From a virus, in IMG/VR virus record IMGVR_UViG_3300023235_000055, positions 1 through 38,808 of that record: a DNA stretch of 38,808 bases; one strand, given 5' to 3'. Positions 7,610 through 16,452 of this stretch are shown one piece after another. The notes below the pieces were generated by a model. That model worked only from the letters and a program-made list of their open reading frames with translations, made no database searches and was not told where the DNA came from. The position numbers and the translations under genes were made by a program. Position 1 is the stretch's first letter. Each line of letters starts with the position of its first letter.

Positions 7610-7645
7610 TTGAGTTGTATGGGTTATTGTGACATAATTATGTCA
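7610..7645 (+). promoter_or_regulatory. Promoter with embedded palindromic operator
   Basis: TTGAGT (7610-7615) and CATAAT (7633-7638) are 17 bases apart. The -10 lies inside the perfect 16-bp palindrome TGACATAATTATGTCA (7630-7645), whose last base is the A of the start codon of the ribbon-helix-helix gene. Predicted transcription start is within a base or two of that ATG and no Shine-Dalgarno is present, so the message may be leaderless. Autorepression by the encoded protein is the natural hypothesis. Confidence 0.65.
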
Positions 7646-7827
7646 TGACAAAGCAACCTAATGAGTTTCAAAGAACAACCGTATACTTGCCTAAAGAACT
7701 ATATAGGCAAGCTAAGATAAGAGCTGCGGAAGCAGGAACCTCTATATCTCAATTTATGCGTGTTGCTCTCAAGGAAGAGATCTTGCTTTGCGATAAGGAA
7801 ATGGATAAACCACAAGGACGTGACTAA
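7645..7827 (+). CDS. Ribbon-helix-helix (Arc/CopG-like) repressor (60 aa)
   Basis: The short chain has the RHH layout: a DNA-binding strand (residues 9-15, RTTVYLP), helix A (KELYRQAKIRAAEAG), a TSIS turn and helix B (QFMRVALKEEIL). RHH dimers bind short palindromes through paired strands. A perfect palindrome overlaps this gene's own start codon, so autoregulation is likely. It is the only gene besides its partner that opposes the late operon, and it overlaps the next ORF by one base (TAATG). It may be expressed early and control the membrane protein behind it. Confidence 0.8.
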   Translation: MTKQPNEFQRTTVYLPKELYRQAKIRAAEAGTSISQFMRVALKEEILLCDKEMDKPQGRD

Positions 7828-7994
7828 TGAATGAAACAAATGAAGTTGAAAACTACAATACTATAAAATGTGTATCATTGACTTTGGCTGCTTTAGCTGC
7901 TTTTGCCGGTTTCCCACAAATATCCATAATTTTTATTCTTGGATTTTGTTTTTTCTGTGAGTCATTCTGGAATGTTCTTTTCCTTAAGTTATAA
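7827..7994 (+). CDS. Small membrane protein coupled to the RHH gene (55 aa)
   Basis: The ATG at 7827 overlaps the TAA of the RHH gene (TAATG), so it is translated by coupling. A polar N-terminus (MNETNEVENYNTIKC) precedes a long hydrophobic stretch from about residue 16 to 44 with a central Gly-Phe-Pro, enough for one long or two short membrane helices, then an aromatic-rich C-terminus (ESFWNVLFLKL). The gene ends six bases inside the 3' end of the convergent ejection-protein gene. Size and topology fit a small holin-like or superinfection-exclusion protein, but no family was recognised. Confidence 0.65.
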   Translation: MNETNEVENYNTIKCVSLTLAALAAFAGFPQISIIFILGFCFFCESFWNVLFLKL

Positions 7995-10900
7995 TACCGA
8001 CAAAGCAGCAGGTGCAACAGCTTCTCTTGATGCTTCCTTTGCTTTTGCTCCAACTTTTTTCAATTCTTTAGGTATGTTTTTAGAACTACTCGGCTTCAAT
8101 ACTTCTTTTTCTAATAATGTTAAAAATTCTTTATCAGAAAGCAAGTTAGCTACAGCTCTCATCCCCCCAATAGATGTTAATACTTTCGATAGCATCCATG
8201 CATTACCAGTTAATACCGCTGTACCTGCTGTCACTAATGCTGCTGTATCGGCTGCTACCGATCCCGATTGGCTAGCGTTGTAAAATTTATTTGATGTTTC
8301 AGCTAATCGACCGGAAACCTTTTGTATTTTAAGCATTTTATTCAGGCTGTCCTGACCTAATATTTCTTTTAAAATTGCTCTTTCAGATTGTTTAGCACCT
8401 AGCTTTGAGAATGTACCAAGCTTAACTTGCTGTGTAATGCTATCGCCCATTTTATCGGCAATCATTTGTTCTAGCTTATATCTCATTAGATCGTCAAAGA
8501 GCTGTTTCCCTTTTTCTGATCCAGATAGAGCACCTTTAATTTCTCTTATACCGCTGACAGTATCTAATTTTGCTAATACTTGAGCGTCTGTTTTTGAACC
8601 CAATAAGTTTGCAAACTTTCTAGACTTATGTGCAGGTGATACAGTTGCTTTAATTTTTTTATCAGGTATTCTTGCCTGTTGTTGTCCAATAGGTATTTCT
8701 CTACTTCCAACTTCAGGTCTTCGTGCTCTAGGTAAAGGTCTATCCTGACTTGCTCTCAATTCTTCAATATATGTATCAACTGAATTATTGAACTCTGGAC
8801 CTAAAGCAGCGTTAAGGTCAGCAACTTGTCTACCATTAATAGTAGGTCGGCTCAATACATCAGAAGTAAGATCTCGTTTAATCTCTCTGATTAAGTTCTG
8901 GCCGTTTTCCGATTGATTCATTACTCTTTCTAAAGCTCTGAGTTTATCAGGATTTTGGATGTATCCATTATAGATAGAGTTGTAATTGAAATTTCTTCTT
9001 TCAAACAGTTTTCTTACGTTTTTATCTTCAAATATTTCTTTAAACTGACTGTAATCTTCGCTTAGCTGTCTATATGTGGATTCCGCAACAGGACTTTCAT
9101 TCCTTAGTGTTCTATTTATTGCTTCATCAAGATCAGACACTAATGATTTTAAAGAGTCTTTTATATCTTTAGTTCCAAGCTCCCAATTTGGTATGGCTGC
9201 AAGAGTGCGCTTACTCTTTATTAGAGTATCAACCGAAACGGCCCTTTCACCTCTCGTACCGATATTGTTTCCAATTGCCTCGATATTCATTCCTAATTGG
9301 TTTTCTAGTGTAGCCACATCCGCAGGAAATACCTCTCTAACAAATGATATTCTGTTTTGAAGTGTTCCAATCTCATCATTAAGCAAAACGTTATGTATTC
9401 TAGGACTAGTTTCAAGAACGTCTTGAGTAATGTTTATTGGAGTTACTTCATCACGCAATCTTTGTGCTACTCTTACAACCTTTGCTTCAGCACTGCTTTC
9501 ACCTAATAGTAATGAACCTTCATGACTTGCGACAAATTCATTAACCCTTGGTGCAAGTTCAGGTTGAGGGGCTGAAACTTGTCCATACTCTTCTGTAAAC
9601 GCTGTGTACCGTTGATTAAACTGTTCTGTTATCGGTCGTTTAATAATGGCCCCTTCTTCTTTTAAAAGTCTTCCACCTGTTTCAGAGGAAACTGTTTCAG
9701 TGGGCGAAACATCATTTAACAGATTTTCAACTTCAGGCGTTGGGTTTATATCAACATCAATTCTATCTCGAAGTGGATAGTTCTCACCTTCTTTAGGTAT
9801 CTTCTTTGTTATACTTCTATCTACGAATCTTTGGTTTTTTGGAACTTCTGGAACTTGTTTCGAGGTCGAAAGATTCTGTTCTGCAAGCGTGCTTGAAATA
9901 TCATCTACAGCTTGACGGCTAGTTTCGAATTTAATTTCTCCTATTTCGTCAGCAATCGAAGTGTAAGCTTCTTTAATCTGTGAGGACATATCTTTTCTAA
10001 AGTTATCAAGTGATTCCCCAACTATTCCTGATTGTGCTGCTTTCGTTTGAATTGTCTTAACAAGATTGGAGCCTGTTAATGTACCTGCATCTAAAGGTAT
10101 ACCAAGCTCTTTTGCGTCTTTTGACAGCTCGCTTATTAACTCTTTATCAGCACCTTTTGAAGTCTTTGCTACTAATTTAGCCACGGATTCTTTCGGATTT
10201 TTTACAGTCTTGGCTACAGCTTTACCAGTCTTGGACGCAGCTTGTCCAACTTTTGGTATTTGACCGCCAACTAAATCTCCAACTATTGCTGCTGTCATTG
10301 TGCCTATTGGACCATAACCACCTTGTTCCGCTGCTTCTATAGCCCCTGCTGCGGTAGCTGCTCTTAATGCTTTTGTACCTGGTATTAAATTTTTAGATAT
10401 TTCTTTAAGAGATGTAGTTCCTTGAATTAAATTTTTACCTTCTTGAAAGCCTTTTACAGGATCTTTTAAGAATCCAAGCCATTGGGCGGCAGTTTCAAGA
10501 TAACCTTCAGGATGTGTATCTATTCCTGTTACAGATTGAAAGATTCCTGGAACGCTTAAATCAGCTGTTTTTACGAAAGGCGCGGTTTGGCGAATATCTC
10601 TAAATTGATTTTCAAAGCTTTCTAAAAGTTCTTTGTCTTTTTCATCTGCTATACCAAGTGAGTCCAACCATCTCAAATGTTGAATATCTTCTGCTAACTG
10701 ATGTCTGTATTCTGCACTCTGTGCTTGTGGTTGGGCAAGTGATGCTGTCCCAAACTCCCACGGTAAAACCTTCGATTGTATTGACGCAAGTCCAGTTTGC
10801 ATTGGAAGTCGTGCAGCTTTTTCAAGTAAACCACGTTCTTTCTTCTCTGGAACATCAGTATCTAAATACTCTTGTATTTGGTCCTCTGAGTAATTATTTT

Positions 10901-11129
10901 CTCTGGCAAAGGCAATTTTATCTTTATAAAATGGATGATCTTCTAAAAATTCAACTTTTGTAGATATGTCATCAGGACCTAAAAAAGAATCAGAATTGTA
11001 CTTTTGAAGTATGTTTTCAGGTTGAGTTGAATTTATTTTTTCTTGTTCTGAAGCAAAATATTCATCTATTTCTTCTTGAGAATACCCAGCATCTAGGGCA
11101 AATTGAACTTTATTAGTATCCGGCGTCAC
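7989..11129 (-). CDS. Large internal virion (DNA ejection) protein (1046 aa)
   Basis: This is the longest gene. Near the N-terminus two short repeats resemble each other (FALDAGYSQEEIDEYF and FARENNYSEDQIQEYL); such GYSxxEI repeats occur in podophage internal proteins. An Ala/Gly-rich amphipathic stretch near residue 255-300 and another near 990-1020 could contact membrane. The rest is helical and charged. An ATG at 11138 directly abuts AGGAG, which leaves no spacing, so the GTG at 11129, nine bases beyond that site, is preferred. No transglycosylase Glu-Ser motif was seen. It probably leaves the capsid with the DNA, as P22 gp16/gp20 do. Confidence 0.75.
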   Translation of the reverse strand: MTPDTNKVQFALDAGYSQEEIDEYFASEQEKINSTQPENILQKYNSDSFLGPDDISTKVEFLEDHPFYKDKIAFARENNYSEDQIQEYLDTDVPEKKERGLLEKAARLPMQTGLASIQSKVLPWEFGTASLAQPQAQSAEYRHQLAEDIQHLRWLDSLGIADEKDKELLESFENQFRDIRQTAPFVKTADLSVPGIFQSVTGIDTHPEGYLETAAQWLGFLKDPVKGFQEGKNLIQGTTSLKEISKNLIPGTKALRAATAAGAIEAAEQGGYGPIGTMTAAIVGDLVGGQIPKVGQAASKTGKAVAKTVKNPKESVAKLVAKTSKGADKELISELSKDAKELGIPLDAGTLTGSNLVKTIQTKAAQSGIVGESLDNFRKDMSSQIKEAYTSIADEIGEIKFETSRQAVDDISSTLAEQNLSTSKQVPEVPKNQRFVDRSITKKIPKEGENYPLRDRIDVDINPTPEVENLLNDVSPTETVSSETGGRLLKEEGAIIKRPITEQFNQRYTAFTEEYGQVSAPQPELAPRVNEFVASHEGSLLLGESSAEAKVVRVAQRLRDEVTPINITQDVLETSPRIHNVLLNDEIGTLQNRISFVREVFPADVATLENQLGMNIEAIGNNIGTRGERAVSVDTLIKSKRTLAAIPNWELGTKDIKDSLKSLVSDLDEAINRTLRNESPVAESTYRQLSEDYSQFKEIFEDKNVRKLFERRNFNYNSIYNGYIQNPDKLRALERVMNQSENGQNLIREIKRDLTSDVLSRPTINGRQVADLNAALGPEFNNSVDTYIEELRASQDRPLPRARRPEVGSREIPIGQQQARIPDKKIKATVSPAHKSRKFANLLGSKTDAQVLAKLDTVSGIREIKGALSGSEKGKQLFDDLMRYKLEQMIADKMGDSITQQVKLGTFSKLGAKQSERAILKEILGQDSLNKMLKIQKVSGRLAETSNKFYNASQSGSVAADTAALVTAGTAVLTGNAWMLSKVLTSIGGMRAVANLLSDKEFLTLLEKEVLKPSSSKNIPKELKKVGAKAKEASREAVAPAALSVL

Positions 11130-11886
11130 GTAATGCATCTCCTAATGGTGGAAGTTTTTTTCTTGAAGATGTCTGAGCATTATTTTCTTGAATAGATCTA
11201 TTTATTATGTCTTCCATTCCTTCTAAAATACCGTCTCTTGTAGCATCGGTTAAGGTTGGATCTGTTAGATCCTTAGCAAACTCGTCAAATTCTTTTTGAT
11301 TTCTAATATTCATGCTAGAAACAAACGTAATTAATGACTTTGCAATTTGTGAATATTTCGCTCTGTCTTTTCTTGTTTCAGGTCCAAGATTTCCGGTAAA
11401 TGAAAAACCTAAATTACCTTTCTTTCCAATTTTTCGCATTTCATCAATAGAACTTAGAGCACCTTCAAACTTTTGATTTTTATCAGCTATCTCTAAAGAC
11501 CTTTTCTCTTGATCTTTACCAGCCTGAAAAGTTCTTTCTTCTTCTTTCTCTTCTTGCTTAATGTCTTGTTTACTCTTCAGTAAATCTACTCTTCCCTGCT
11601 GCTTTCTAGTCTCCAGATTAGACTGATCCTGTAACTTAGTTTGTCTTGAAGACTCATCAGAAATTCGCTTCTGTCGATTCTGAAGAATGTCCAAAGCTCC
11701 CTTCTGCCGAGCTGGAGATACACGAGTGAGGATTTGATTAATCGCAGAGTCTAAGTCGCCAGGTTGCCCTGTCTGTGCAGCGTTAGAGAGGATCTGATCA
11801 ATGGCGCTAAGATCTGTTTGACGCTCTTGGACATTTCCAATGTTAGTGCTAAACGATCTACCAAGTTCAAATGGTGATGGTGTCAT
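11113..11886 (-). CDS. Candidate ejection/internal virion protein (257 aa)
   Basis: This is a Gln/Lys/Glu-rich, mostly helical protein with a strongly charged middle (residues 70-135, including QDIKQEEKEEERTFQAGKDQ) that should be coiled coil. It begins MTPSPFELGRSFSTNIG after a GGGGG ribosome-binding site, overlaps the stop of the 205-aa gene by four bases and overlaps the next gene's start. Three consecutive helical genes after the tail nozzle is the usual place for podophage ejection proteins, which is the basis for the call. Confidence 0.7.
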   Translation of the reverse strand: MTPSPFELGRSFSTNIGNVQERQTDLSAIDQILSNAAQTGQPGDLDSAINQILTRVSPARQKGALDILQNRQKRISDESSRQTKLQDQSNLETRKQQGRVDLLKSKQDIKQEEKEEERTFQAGKDQEKRSLEIADKNQKFEGALSSIDEMRKIGKKGNLGFSFTGNLGPETRKDRAKYSQIAKSLITFVSSMNIRNQKEFDEFAKDLTDPTLTDATRDGILEGMEDIINRSIQENNAQTSSRKKLPPLGDALRDAGY

Positions 11887-12500
11887 GCAAACCCCCTACG
11901 ACCGCCACCTGATGCGCCAGATGTTGTATTTGGAGATCCAAGTTGTTTAGAACCACCACTTCCTCTATTACTTAAAGCATCAAAAATTCCTGAAAGATTT
12001 TTACCAAACCCTTCTCCTGTCAAAAAGCCACCAAATCCTTGTTTAGCTGCGTCTCCAAAACTTTGTTCATCAACTCCAGCTCCTGAGTTTAGAATAGCAT
12101 TAATTCCGCTAACCTGTCTGTTTTGTGCGCCTTGTTGGAATTCACCGAACTGTTGGTTTAGAAGTGAGTCCATATCAATTCCAGCTCTTGCTAATGAGTC
12201 TTCGAGTCCTGTTCCACGCTGCTGTCCACTCTGAATAAAACTCTGTTGGATCTGAGGTGCAGTTTGATTTCTGAATCGTGATTGTGCAGGATCTACAAAT
12301 TGTTTTTGAAAATCAGCTTCATCAGCGTTGAATAGATTTGCAAATTCTCCTTCGCCTTGGAGACCTTGCATAATATTGTCTATCAAACTTCCTTGCTGGT
12401 TTTGTCGCTGTGTTGGTTTTTGCCTTCCAAAACTTCCAGCAAGTGCAGAACCACCAGCATTTATTGCGGCTGTAATTAAAGCTATTGTTAACGGGTCCAT
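11883..12500 (-). CDS. Candidate ejection protein with N-terminal hydrophobic segment (205 aa)
   Basis: The N-terminus (DPLTIALITAAINAGGSALAG) is a hydrophobic, Ala/Gly-rich helix. A Gln-rich middle follows (including AGIDMDSLLNQQFGEFQQGA) and the C-terminus is Gly/Ser-rich (GSGGSKQLGSPNTTSGASGG). This composition matches small internal virion proteins that can insert in membrane, such as P22 gp7 in role. The start ATG at 12500 follows GAGGAAATT. It is translationally overlapped with the 257-aa gene. Function is inferred. Confidence 0.7.
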   Translation of the reverse strand: MDPLTIALITAAINAGGSALAGSFGRQKPTQRQNQQGSLIDNIMQGLQGEGEFANLFNADEADFQKQFVDPAQSRFRNQTAPQIQQSFIQSGQQRGTGLEDSLARAGIDMDSLLNQQFGEFQQGAQNRQVSGINAILNSGAGVDEQSFGDAAKQGFGGFLTGEGFGKNLSGIFDALSNRGSGGSKQLGSPNTTSGASGGGRRGFA

Positions 12501-12507
12501 AATTTCC

Positions 12508-12768
12508 TCAAAGAGTTGTCCATGTTACGGTGGATGCTGCGTGATTAGTTAGCATCTCAACCTTGTTAGTGCTAAGATTTATGTTTATGTCCCCATTACT
12601 CAAGAACGTTTCACTTGTTACACCGTCAGTCTGTCTAGTGTATACATCAGGTTTCCGATTGATAGCTACAGCAAGATCTCGATACATTTCTTGAATGCGC
12701 AAAAGTATCTCTTCAAGATTAAGATCGGCTTCATCACCTAGATTGTAAGTTTCGCTTATCTTAGTCAC
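12508..12768 (-). CDS. Small tail-associated protein (86 aa)
   Basis: The GTG at 12768 follows GGAGGG with seven-base spacing and overlaps the end of the nozzle gene. The sequence has a helix (LNLEEILLRIQEMYRDLAVAIN) followed by a KPDVYTR and FLSNGDININLSTNKVEMLT strand region, a pattern I associate with small conserved podophage proteins next to tail nozzle genes. Exact function is unknown; a tail-completion or nozzle-tip role is inferred from position. Confidence 0.7.
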   Translation of the reverse strand: MTKISETYNLGDEADLNLEEILLRIQEMYRDLAVAINRKPDVYTRQTDGVTSETFLSNGDININLSTNKVEMLTNHAASTVTWTTL

Positions 12769-14644
12769 TTGCCATCCCTCCAGGGCTGCAATGAATTCTC
12801 ATATTAGTCATTTGAAACTGTTTTGAAGGGCTAATCTGAGAAAATTTGAACGTGTGAAAGTTAGCTTCGTTGTTAACCGACATTGTGATCCATTCTCTTG
12901 ATTTTAAAATTGTTGTTGGTTTGATAACAACATTTTCAATATATGGTGTCGAGTATTCATCTGCAAACACATCGACAGTCATCTCACCAACATTTGTATT
13001 TAACAGAAACTCAACATAAGAGATGTGACACATACGACCTTCAGAACGGAAAGGATTGAATGGCATCATTTCAGCAGAGAAATCTATTACCTTAGAGATG
13101 CTGCCAGCTGCTGTCCAGGCTGTATAATTTGAAGAGTCAATATTATCGAGTGTAACAGAGTTAACTGTTGATGAAGCGACTGTATAAATACCTTGTGTAA
13201 GTTCACCGGTATCAGTATCGAAATTATTTATCCCAGTCATTCCCTCAACATTTGAGATTACAACCCTATCACCTGCCTTTAAAGCTTGATTGTTTGTACT
13301 TACGACCGCTGGAGACGCCGCAGTGATGCCCGTAATCGCAACAAAATAGTCATCATAATCTTGATTCAGCTCGTATATAAATCCGTCATCATCACCAGCT
13401 AAAGTTTTTTGTACTGTATCGCTGAGACCTATCTTGTTCCAAATCTCTTCTGTAGTATCCCACCTTTCCCAAGAATCTTGGTTAGCTCCTTCAATATCAC
13501 TCCAAACATTCTCAGGTCCAAGTTCAGTCTGTCCAAAAACTGTAAAACGCTGATCATTTACTGACCAAGTGCCTTCTTCGTAGTTGTTGACCAATACTTT
13601 ATTCTGAGTGCTATTAGCAGCATTCGCATCGGCATAAGAGATGAGAAATTGACCAATTACCCGATCAAATCCACCATACGTCAAAGGGAACTCGGGTGAA
13701 TCAATATCATCTGTTGTAAAATCAGGGATCTTATTGTCAATTCTCTTAGATTCACGGCTATTTGTAGCTATAATTCCAGTTTTACCCACTGAAACTGTCC
13801 TATCATCCCATGATACAGAGGAAAAGGGTGCATCTGTTCCAATAACTGAAGGAATCTTTCTTATAAAGTATGGGTTAAACGCATCGTTTCGCTTATCAAC
13901 TGCCCAATTAGACCTAGAGAAGTTAATTATAACATTATCTCCAAGGATTGAAGCGCCTTGAATGTATTCTGATGTGTCTGCAACAACAGCACCTGCACCT
14001 ACTGTTAAAAACTTATCTCCGTTCCCCGTAGAATCTCGAATTCCCGTGTAAAGCATCTGTTGAGGGTTTCTATTTCCACCTACTCTTGCGTTGAATAGAT
14101 TAAGACGCTCACCAAACCTCATAATAAACCAAGCACCAGTAATAACACCGGTTGCACCTACAATGGGCTGTGCGTAGTCTAAATTATCTAAAGTGAAACT
14201 CTGTACATCTGTTCCATCATAGCTGTAGATATCAGAAAGGCCTGGACCAGTAAAAAGAAATCGATTCGCTCCAGTTTTTGTAGGATATGTAGTACCTGAA
14301 ACATAATGTGCTTTATTAGTTATCGTAAACCCAGCACCTACACTTCCTGCAAATACAATTGCATCAAAAGTATCTGTACCAGTGTTATATTTATAAAGCG
14401 TGGTTGTCGTTACAACCAGCAATTGAGTTGTATTATCCCTCAGAACATGCTCAAATATCCCCATAATACGCGTACCACTCGCGAGTCTATTGGTGGAGAA
14501 TTGTTTAAATCCTCGCCGAGACTGTAGAACCTGGCGATAGATATACCCATTTTGTATATTCTGAAACGAGTCGGACGGTTGAAGGTAGTTCACACCCTCT
14601 TTCGATACACCGGTTTGGTAGCCTGTTATTTCGAATACTTGCAT
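12761..14644 (-). CDS. Tail nozzle/stabilisation protein with inserted FCCH-like domain (627 aa)
   Basis: The chain shows repeated four-strand blade-like segments (IMGIFEHVLRDNTTQLLVVT, DNVIINFSRSNWAV, TVSVGKTGIIATNS, QTELGPENVWSDIEGA) consistent with a beta-propeller nozzle like P22 gp10 or T7 gp12. Around residues 440-512 it contains an FCCH-like beta domain (ITGITAASPAVVSTNN to NIDSSNYTAW). The same domain recurs in the genes at 16453-16773 and 16818-17585. The ATG at 14644 follows GGGGGATAA. Nozzle assignment rests on length, fold pattern and position between adaptor-type and ejection genes. Confidence 0.75.
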   Translation of the reverse strand: MQVFEITGYQTGVSKEGVNYLQPSDSFQNIQNGYIYRQVLQSRRGFKQFSTNRLASGTRIMGIFEHVLRDNTTQLLVVTTTTLYKYNTGTDTFDAIVFAGSVGAGFTITNKAHYVSGTTYPTKTGANRFLFTGPGLSDIYSYDGTDVQSFTLDNLDYAQPIVGATGVITGAWFIMRFGERLNLFNARVGGNRNPQQMLYTGIRDSTGNGDKFLTVGAGAVVADTSEYIQGASILGDNVIINFSRSNWAVDKRNDAFNPYFIRKIPSVIGTDAPFSSVSWDDRTVSVGKTGIIATNSRESKRIDNKIPDFTTDDIDSPEFPLTYGGFDRVIGQFLISYADANAANSTQNKVLVNNYEEGTWSVNDQRFTVFGQTELGPENVWSDIEGANQDSWERWDTTEEIWNKIGLSDTVQKTLAGDDDGFIYELNQDYDDYFVAITGITAASPAVVSTNNQALKAGDRVVISNVEGMTGINNFDTDTGELTQGIYTVASSTVNSVTLDNIDSSNYTAWTAAGSISKVIDFSAEMMPFNPFRSEGRMCHISYVEFLLNTNVGEMTVDVFADEYSTPYIENVVIKPTTILKSREWITMSVNNEANFHTFKFSQISPSKQFQMTNMRIHCSPGGMASD

Positions 14645-15283
14645 TTATCCCCCAAAGCAGAAGAACCACAATTCAGCTGGATCTGTTCTTTGTGTTGTAA
14701 GTTCGGATCTTTGCACAAGAACTCTCATGCCTGTAGTTGTTTTTACTGTAGCGTCAATTGTTGCGTATGCTGATTCTCCAGCAGATCCCCTTCTTAATGC
14801 CATAACAAAAGGAAGATAATATTGAGATGGTAGAGCAGGGAAAGTGATGTCATAAACACCAGCTGAATCTCTTATTATTGACGTAAGATTATGTTTGTAT
14901 CTTTCCACTATAGTAAATGTTGGAGTTGCTCCTATTGTTACAAGACCACAAGATCTAATACCCATCATCTCAAGAACAGCAGGAGATACCGCAGCATCTT
15001 TAAAGTAAGGAATAATATTTTCTAAAGCTGTTTCAGCTGCTGTTTTTTGTTTGAAATACAAAGCACCATCCATTCCAGATGCCACCGTTGGATTTGCTGG
15101 CGATCCTCCAGACTCAAACTTAGGAGACTGCACAAACTGATGTCGCCCGTCTGTTGTACCGCCAGAATCCCAGAAATGGTCATTCGACATCGTATCTTCA
15201 GTATACGTAGTGTTTCCCTGAAGAATCGCTTCATTTGCTTTAACTGATTTTGAACCGTCTGGAGCTAGTGGTGCCCAAGCCAT
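14645..15283 (-). CDS. Structural protein upstream of the nozzle (212 aa)
   Basis: The protein begins MAWAPLAPDGSKSVKANEAI and is rich in strands (LVTIGATPTFTIVERYKHNL, VYDITFPALPSQYYLPFVMA) with an aromatic C-terminus (PAELWFFCFGG). It abuts the nozzle gene (stop at 14645, start at 14644), so the two are translated together. No family was recognised with certainty. A virion surface or tail component is inferred from composition and position. The ATG at 15283 has AAGGTAGG upstream. Confidence 0.7.
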   Translation of the reverse strand: MAWAPLAPDGSKSVKANEAILQGNTTYTEDTMSNDHFWDSGGTTDGRHQFVQSPKFESGGSPANPTVASGMDGALYFKQKTAAETALENIIPYFKDAAVSPAVLEMMGIRSCGLVTIGATPTFTIVERYKHNLTSIIRDSAGVYDITFPALPSQYYLPFVMALRRGSAGESAYATIDATVKTTTGMRVLVQRSELTTQRTDPAELWFFCFGG

Positions 15284-15305
15284 AATTACCTACCTTTTAA
15301 AATAT

Positions 15306-15992
15306 TTAGTACCGGGGATAACTTCTCCCGCCCTTTATCTGGTTATGCGTACGCGTCAACAATAACTCTCTTTGCTTAGCAAATGTCCTGCTGATATTCG
15401 CCATGCGTCCTGGATCGATGCTATAGTCATTCGCGTAGTCCATTGCTGCACCATACGCGATATACCTTACCCAATAATCATTGGGAAGATCATCAGTACC
15501 AGTAAGCTCTGTATTCTTCTTGTACCCGTAGATATTAATTGTGTACGTGTCGTTTGGAATAGTCCTAAATACAAACTCGTTACCGTAGTACAGCATCTGC
15601 GTAGGGAATCCAGCTGTTAGAGTATCAACGTTGTTGATTCCCCAATATCCGTAGAACTCACCTGGATCTTGGTAGATCTCAAGGGTGTTCCATGAGACAG
15701 AGCTGTCAACAGGGTCTTTAAGGCTTATAAAGCCGTCTATGCGCGTATTAACGAACGTTGTTGATGTGGATGTATCGGGAAACGTATAAACCCCGTCAGT
15801 GTTAGCTATAGTAATATTAAACTTAAGAGTTCCCCACTGTTCGAATAGCTTTACGTCATCTGACATTGTGAGCGTTGCAAAATCATTAATGTAATTTAGC
15901 AATAATTCAGGTGTTGAATCTGGATCGTTTACGTTACGCCTGCCAATCGCAAGGCGCATTATAGTTACTGCGTCATTAAGTGATTTTGCCAT
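15306..15992 (-). CDS. Head-tail adaptor (P22 gp4-like in position) (228 aa)
   Basis: An N-terminal helical part (SLNDAVTIMRLAIGRR, LLLNYINDFATLTMSDDVKL) is followed by a beta region (TDGVYTFPD...TRIDGFISL, QMLYYGNEFVFRTIPNDTYT) and a helical tail (YIAYGAAMDYANDYSID). This layout, a helical start and a middle of the form W(N/G)TLxxYQDPxxFY, is seen in connector/adaptor proteins of podophages that bind the portal underside. It lies between capsid and nozzle genes. The assignment is by pattern; a muramidase activity like that of P22 gp4 cannot be judged. Confidence 0.65.
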   Translation of the reverse strand: MAKSLNDAVTIMRLAIGRRNVNDPDSTPELLLNYINDFATLTMSDDVKLFEQWGTLKFNITIANTDGVYTFPDTSTSTTFVNTRIDGFISLKDPVDSSVSWNTLEIYQDPGEFYGYWGINNVDTLTAGFPTQMLYYGNEFVFRTIPNDTYTINIYGYKKNTELTGTDDLPNDYWVRYIAYGAAMDYANDYSIDPGRMANISRTFAKQRELLLTRTHNQIKGGRSYPRY

Positions 15993-15996
15993 GTGC

Positions 15997-16449
15997 TTAT
16001 TGCTCTGTGTATAGTGTTCTTAGAGTAAATCTAGGGTCGCTATGTGATAGAAATGTCTCTTTTGTACCGTCTGGCATATCACGCTCTGCCCAAATTGGAC
16101 TACCTTTCTTTGAAAGATAGCTGACAATGTAAGTTGGTAGATCGTAAGTATTTCCAGGAATCAGTGTATTCTCGTAATGAATAACTGAATCACTCTTGTA
16201 TACAGGAAGAGGATTTGAAGGCTGATCGACTCTACCAAATACAATTCTTTGAGTCGGATGCAATTCTACAGGACACGGTTTGTATGGATATCTACAAAGC
16301 TTAAGACTTTTATTTATTCTTCCTGCTTCTTCGTTGTATAAACGATAGTCTCGGAGTGAATTAAGCGGCATATCTTCGATTGAAAGCTTTTCAGCTTCTA
16401 CTTTTTCAAGTTCTTTATCCATAACGCTTGCTTGCTTTGGTCTTGCCAT
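15997..16449 (-). CDS. Conserved capsid-linked protein (150 aa)
   Basis: The protein has a charged helical N-terminus (DKELEKVEAEKLSIEDMPL) followed by RDYRLYNEEAGRINKSLKL, CPVELHPTQRIVFGR, QPSNPLPVY and HSDPRFTLRTLY. I recognise this arrangement as a conserved protein next to N4-gp56-type capsid genes in phages and prophages, of unknown biochemical role. It probably belongs to the head or head-completion set. It starts at 16449, three bases after the stop of the preceding gene, and ends four bases before the adaptor. Confidence 0.7.
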   Translation of the reverse strand: MARPKQASVMDKELEKVEAEKLSIEDMPLNSLRDYRLYNEEAGRINKSLKLCRYPYKPCPVELHPTQRIVFGRVDQPSNPLPVYKSDSVIHYENTLIPGNTYDLPTYIVSYLSKKGSPIWAERDMPDGTKETFLSHSDPRFTLRTLYTEQ

Positions 16450-16452
16450 TAT

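Noticed and set aside
7939-8283. A 114-aa plus-strand frame within the ejection-protein gene
   Set aside because: It lies antisense inside the 1046-aa gene, has no ribosome-binding site and its composition mirrors the opposite strand; only the shorter TAATG-coupled 55-aa frame is supported.
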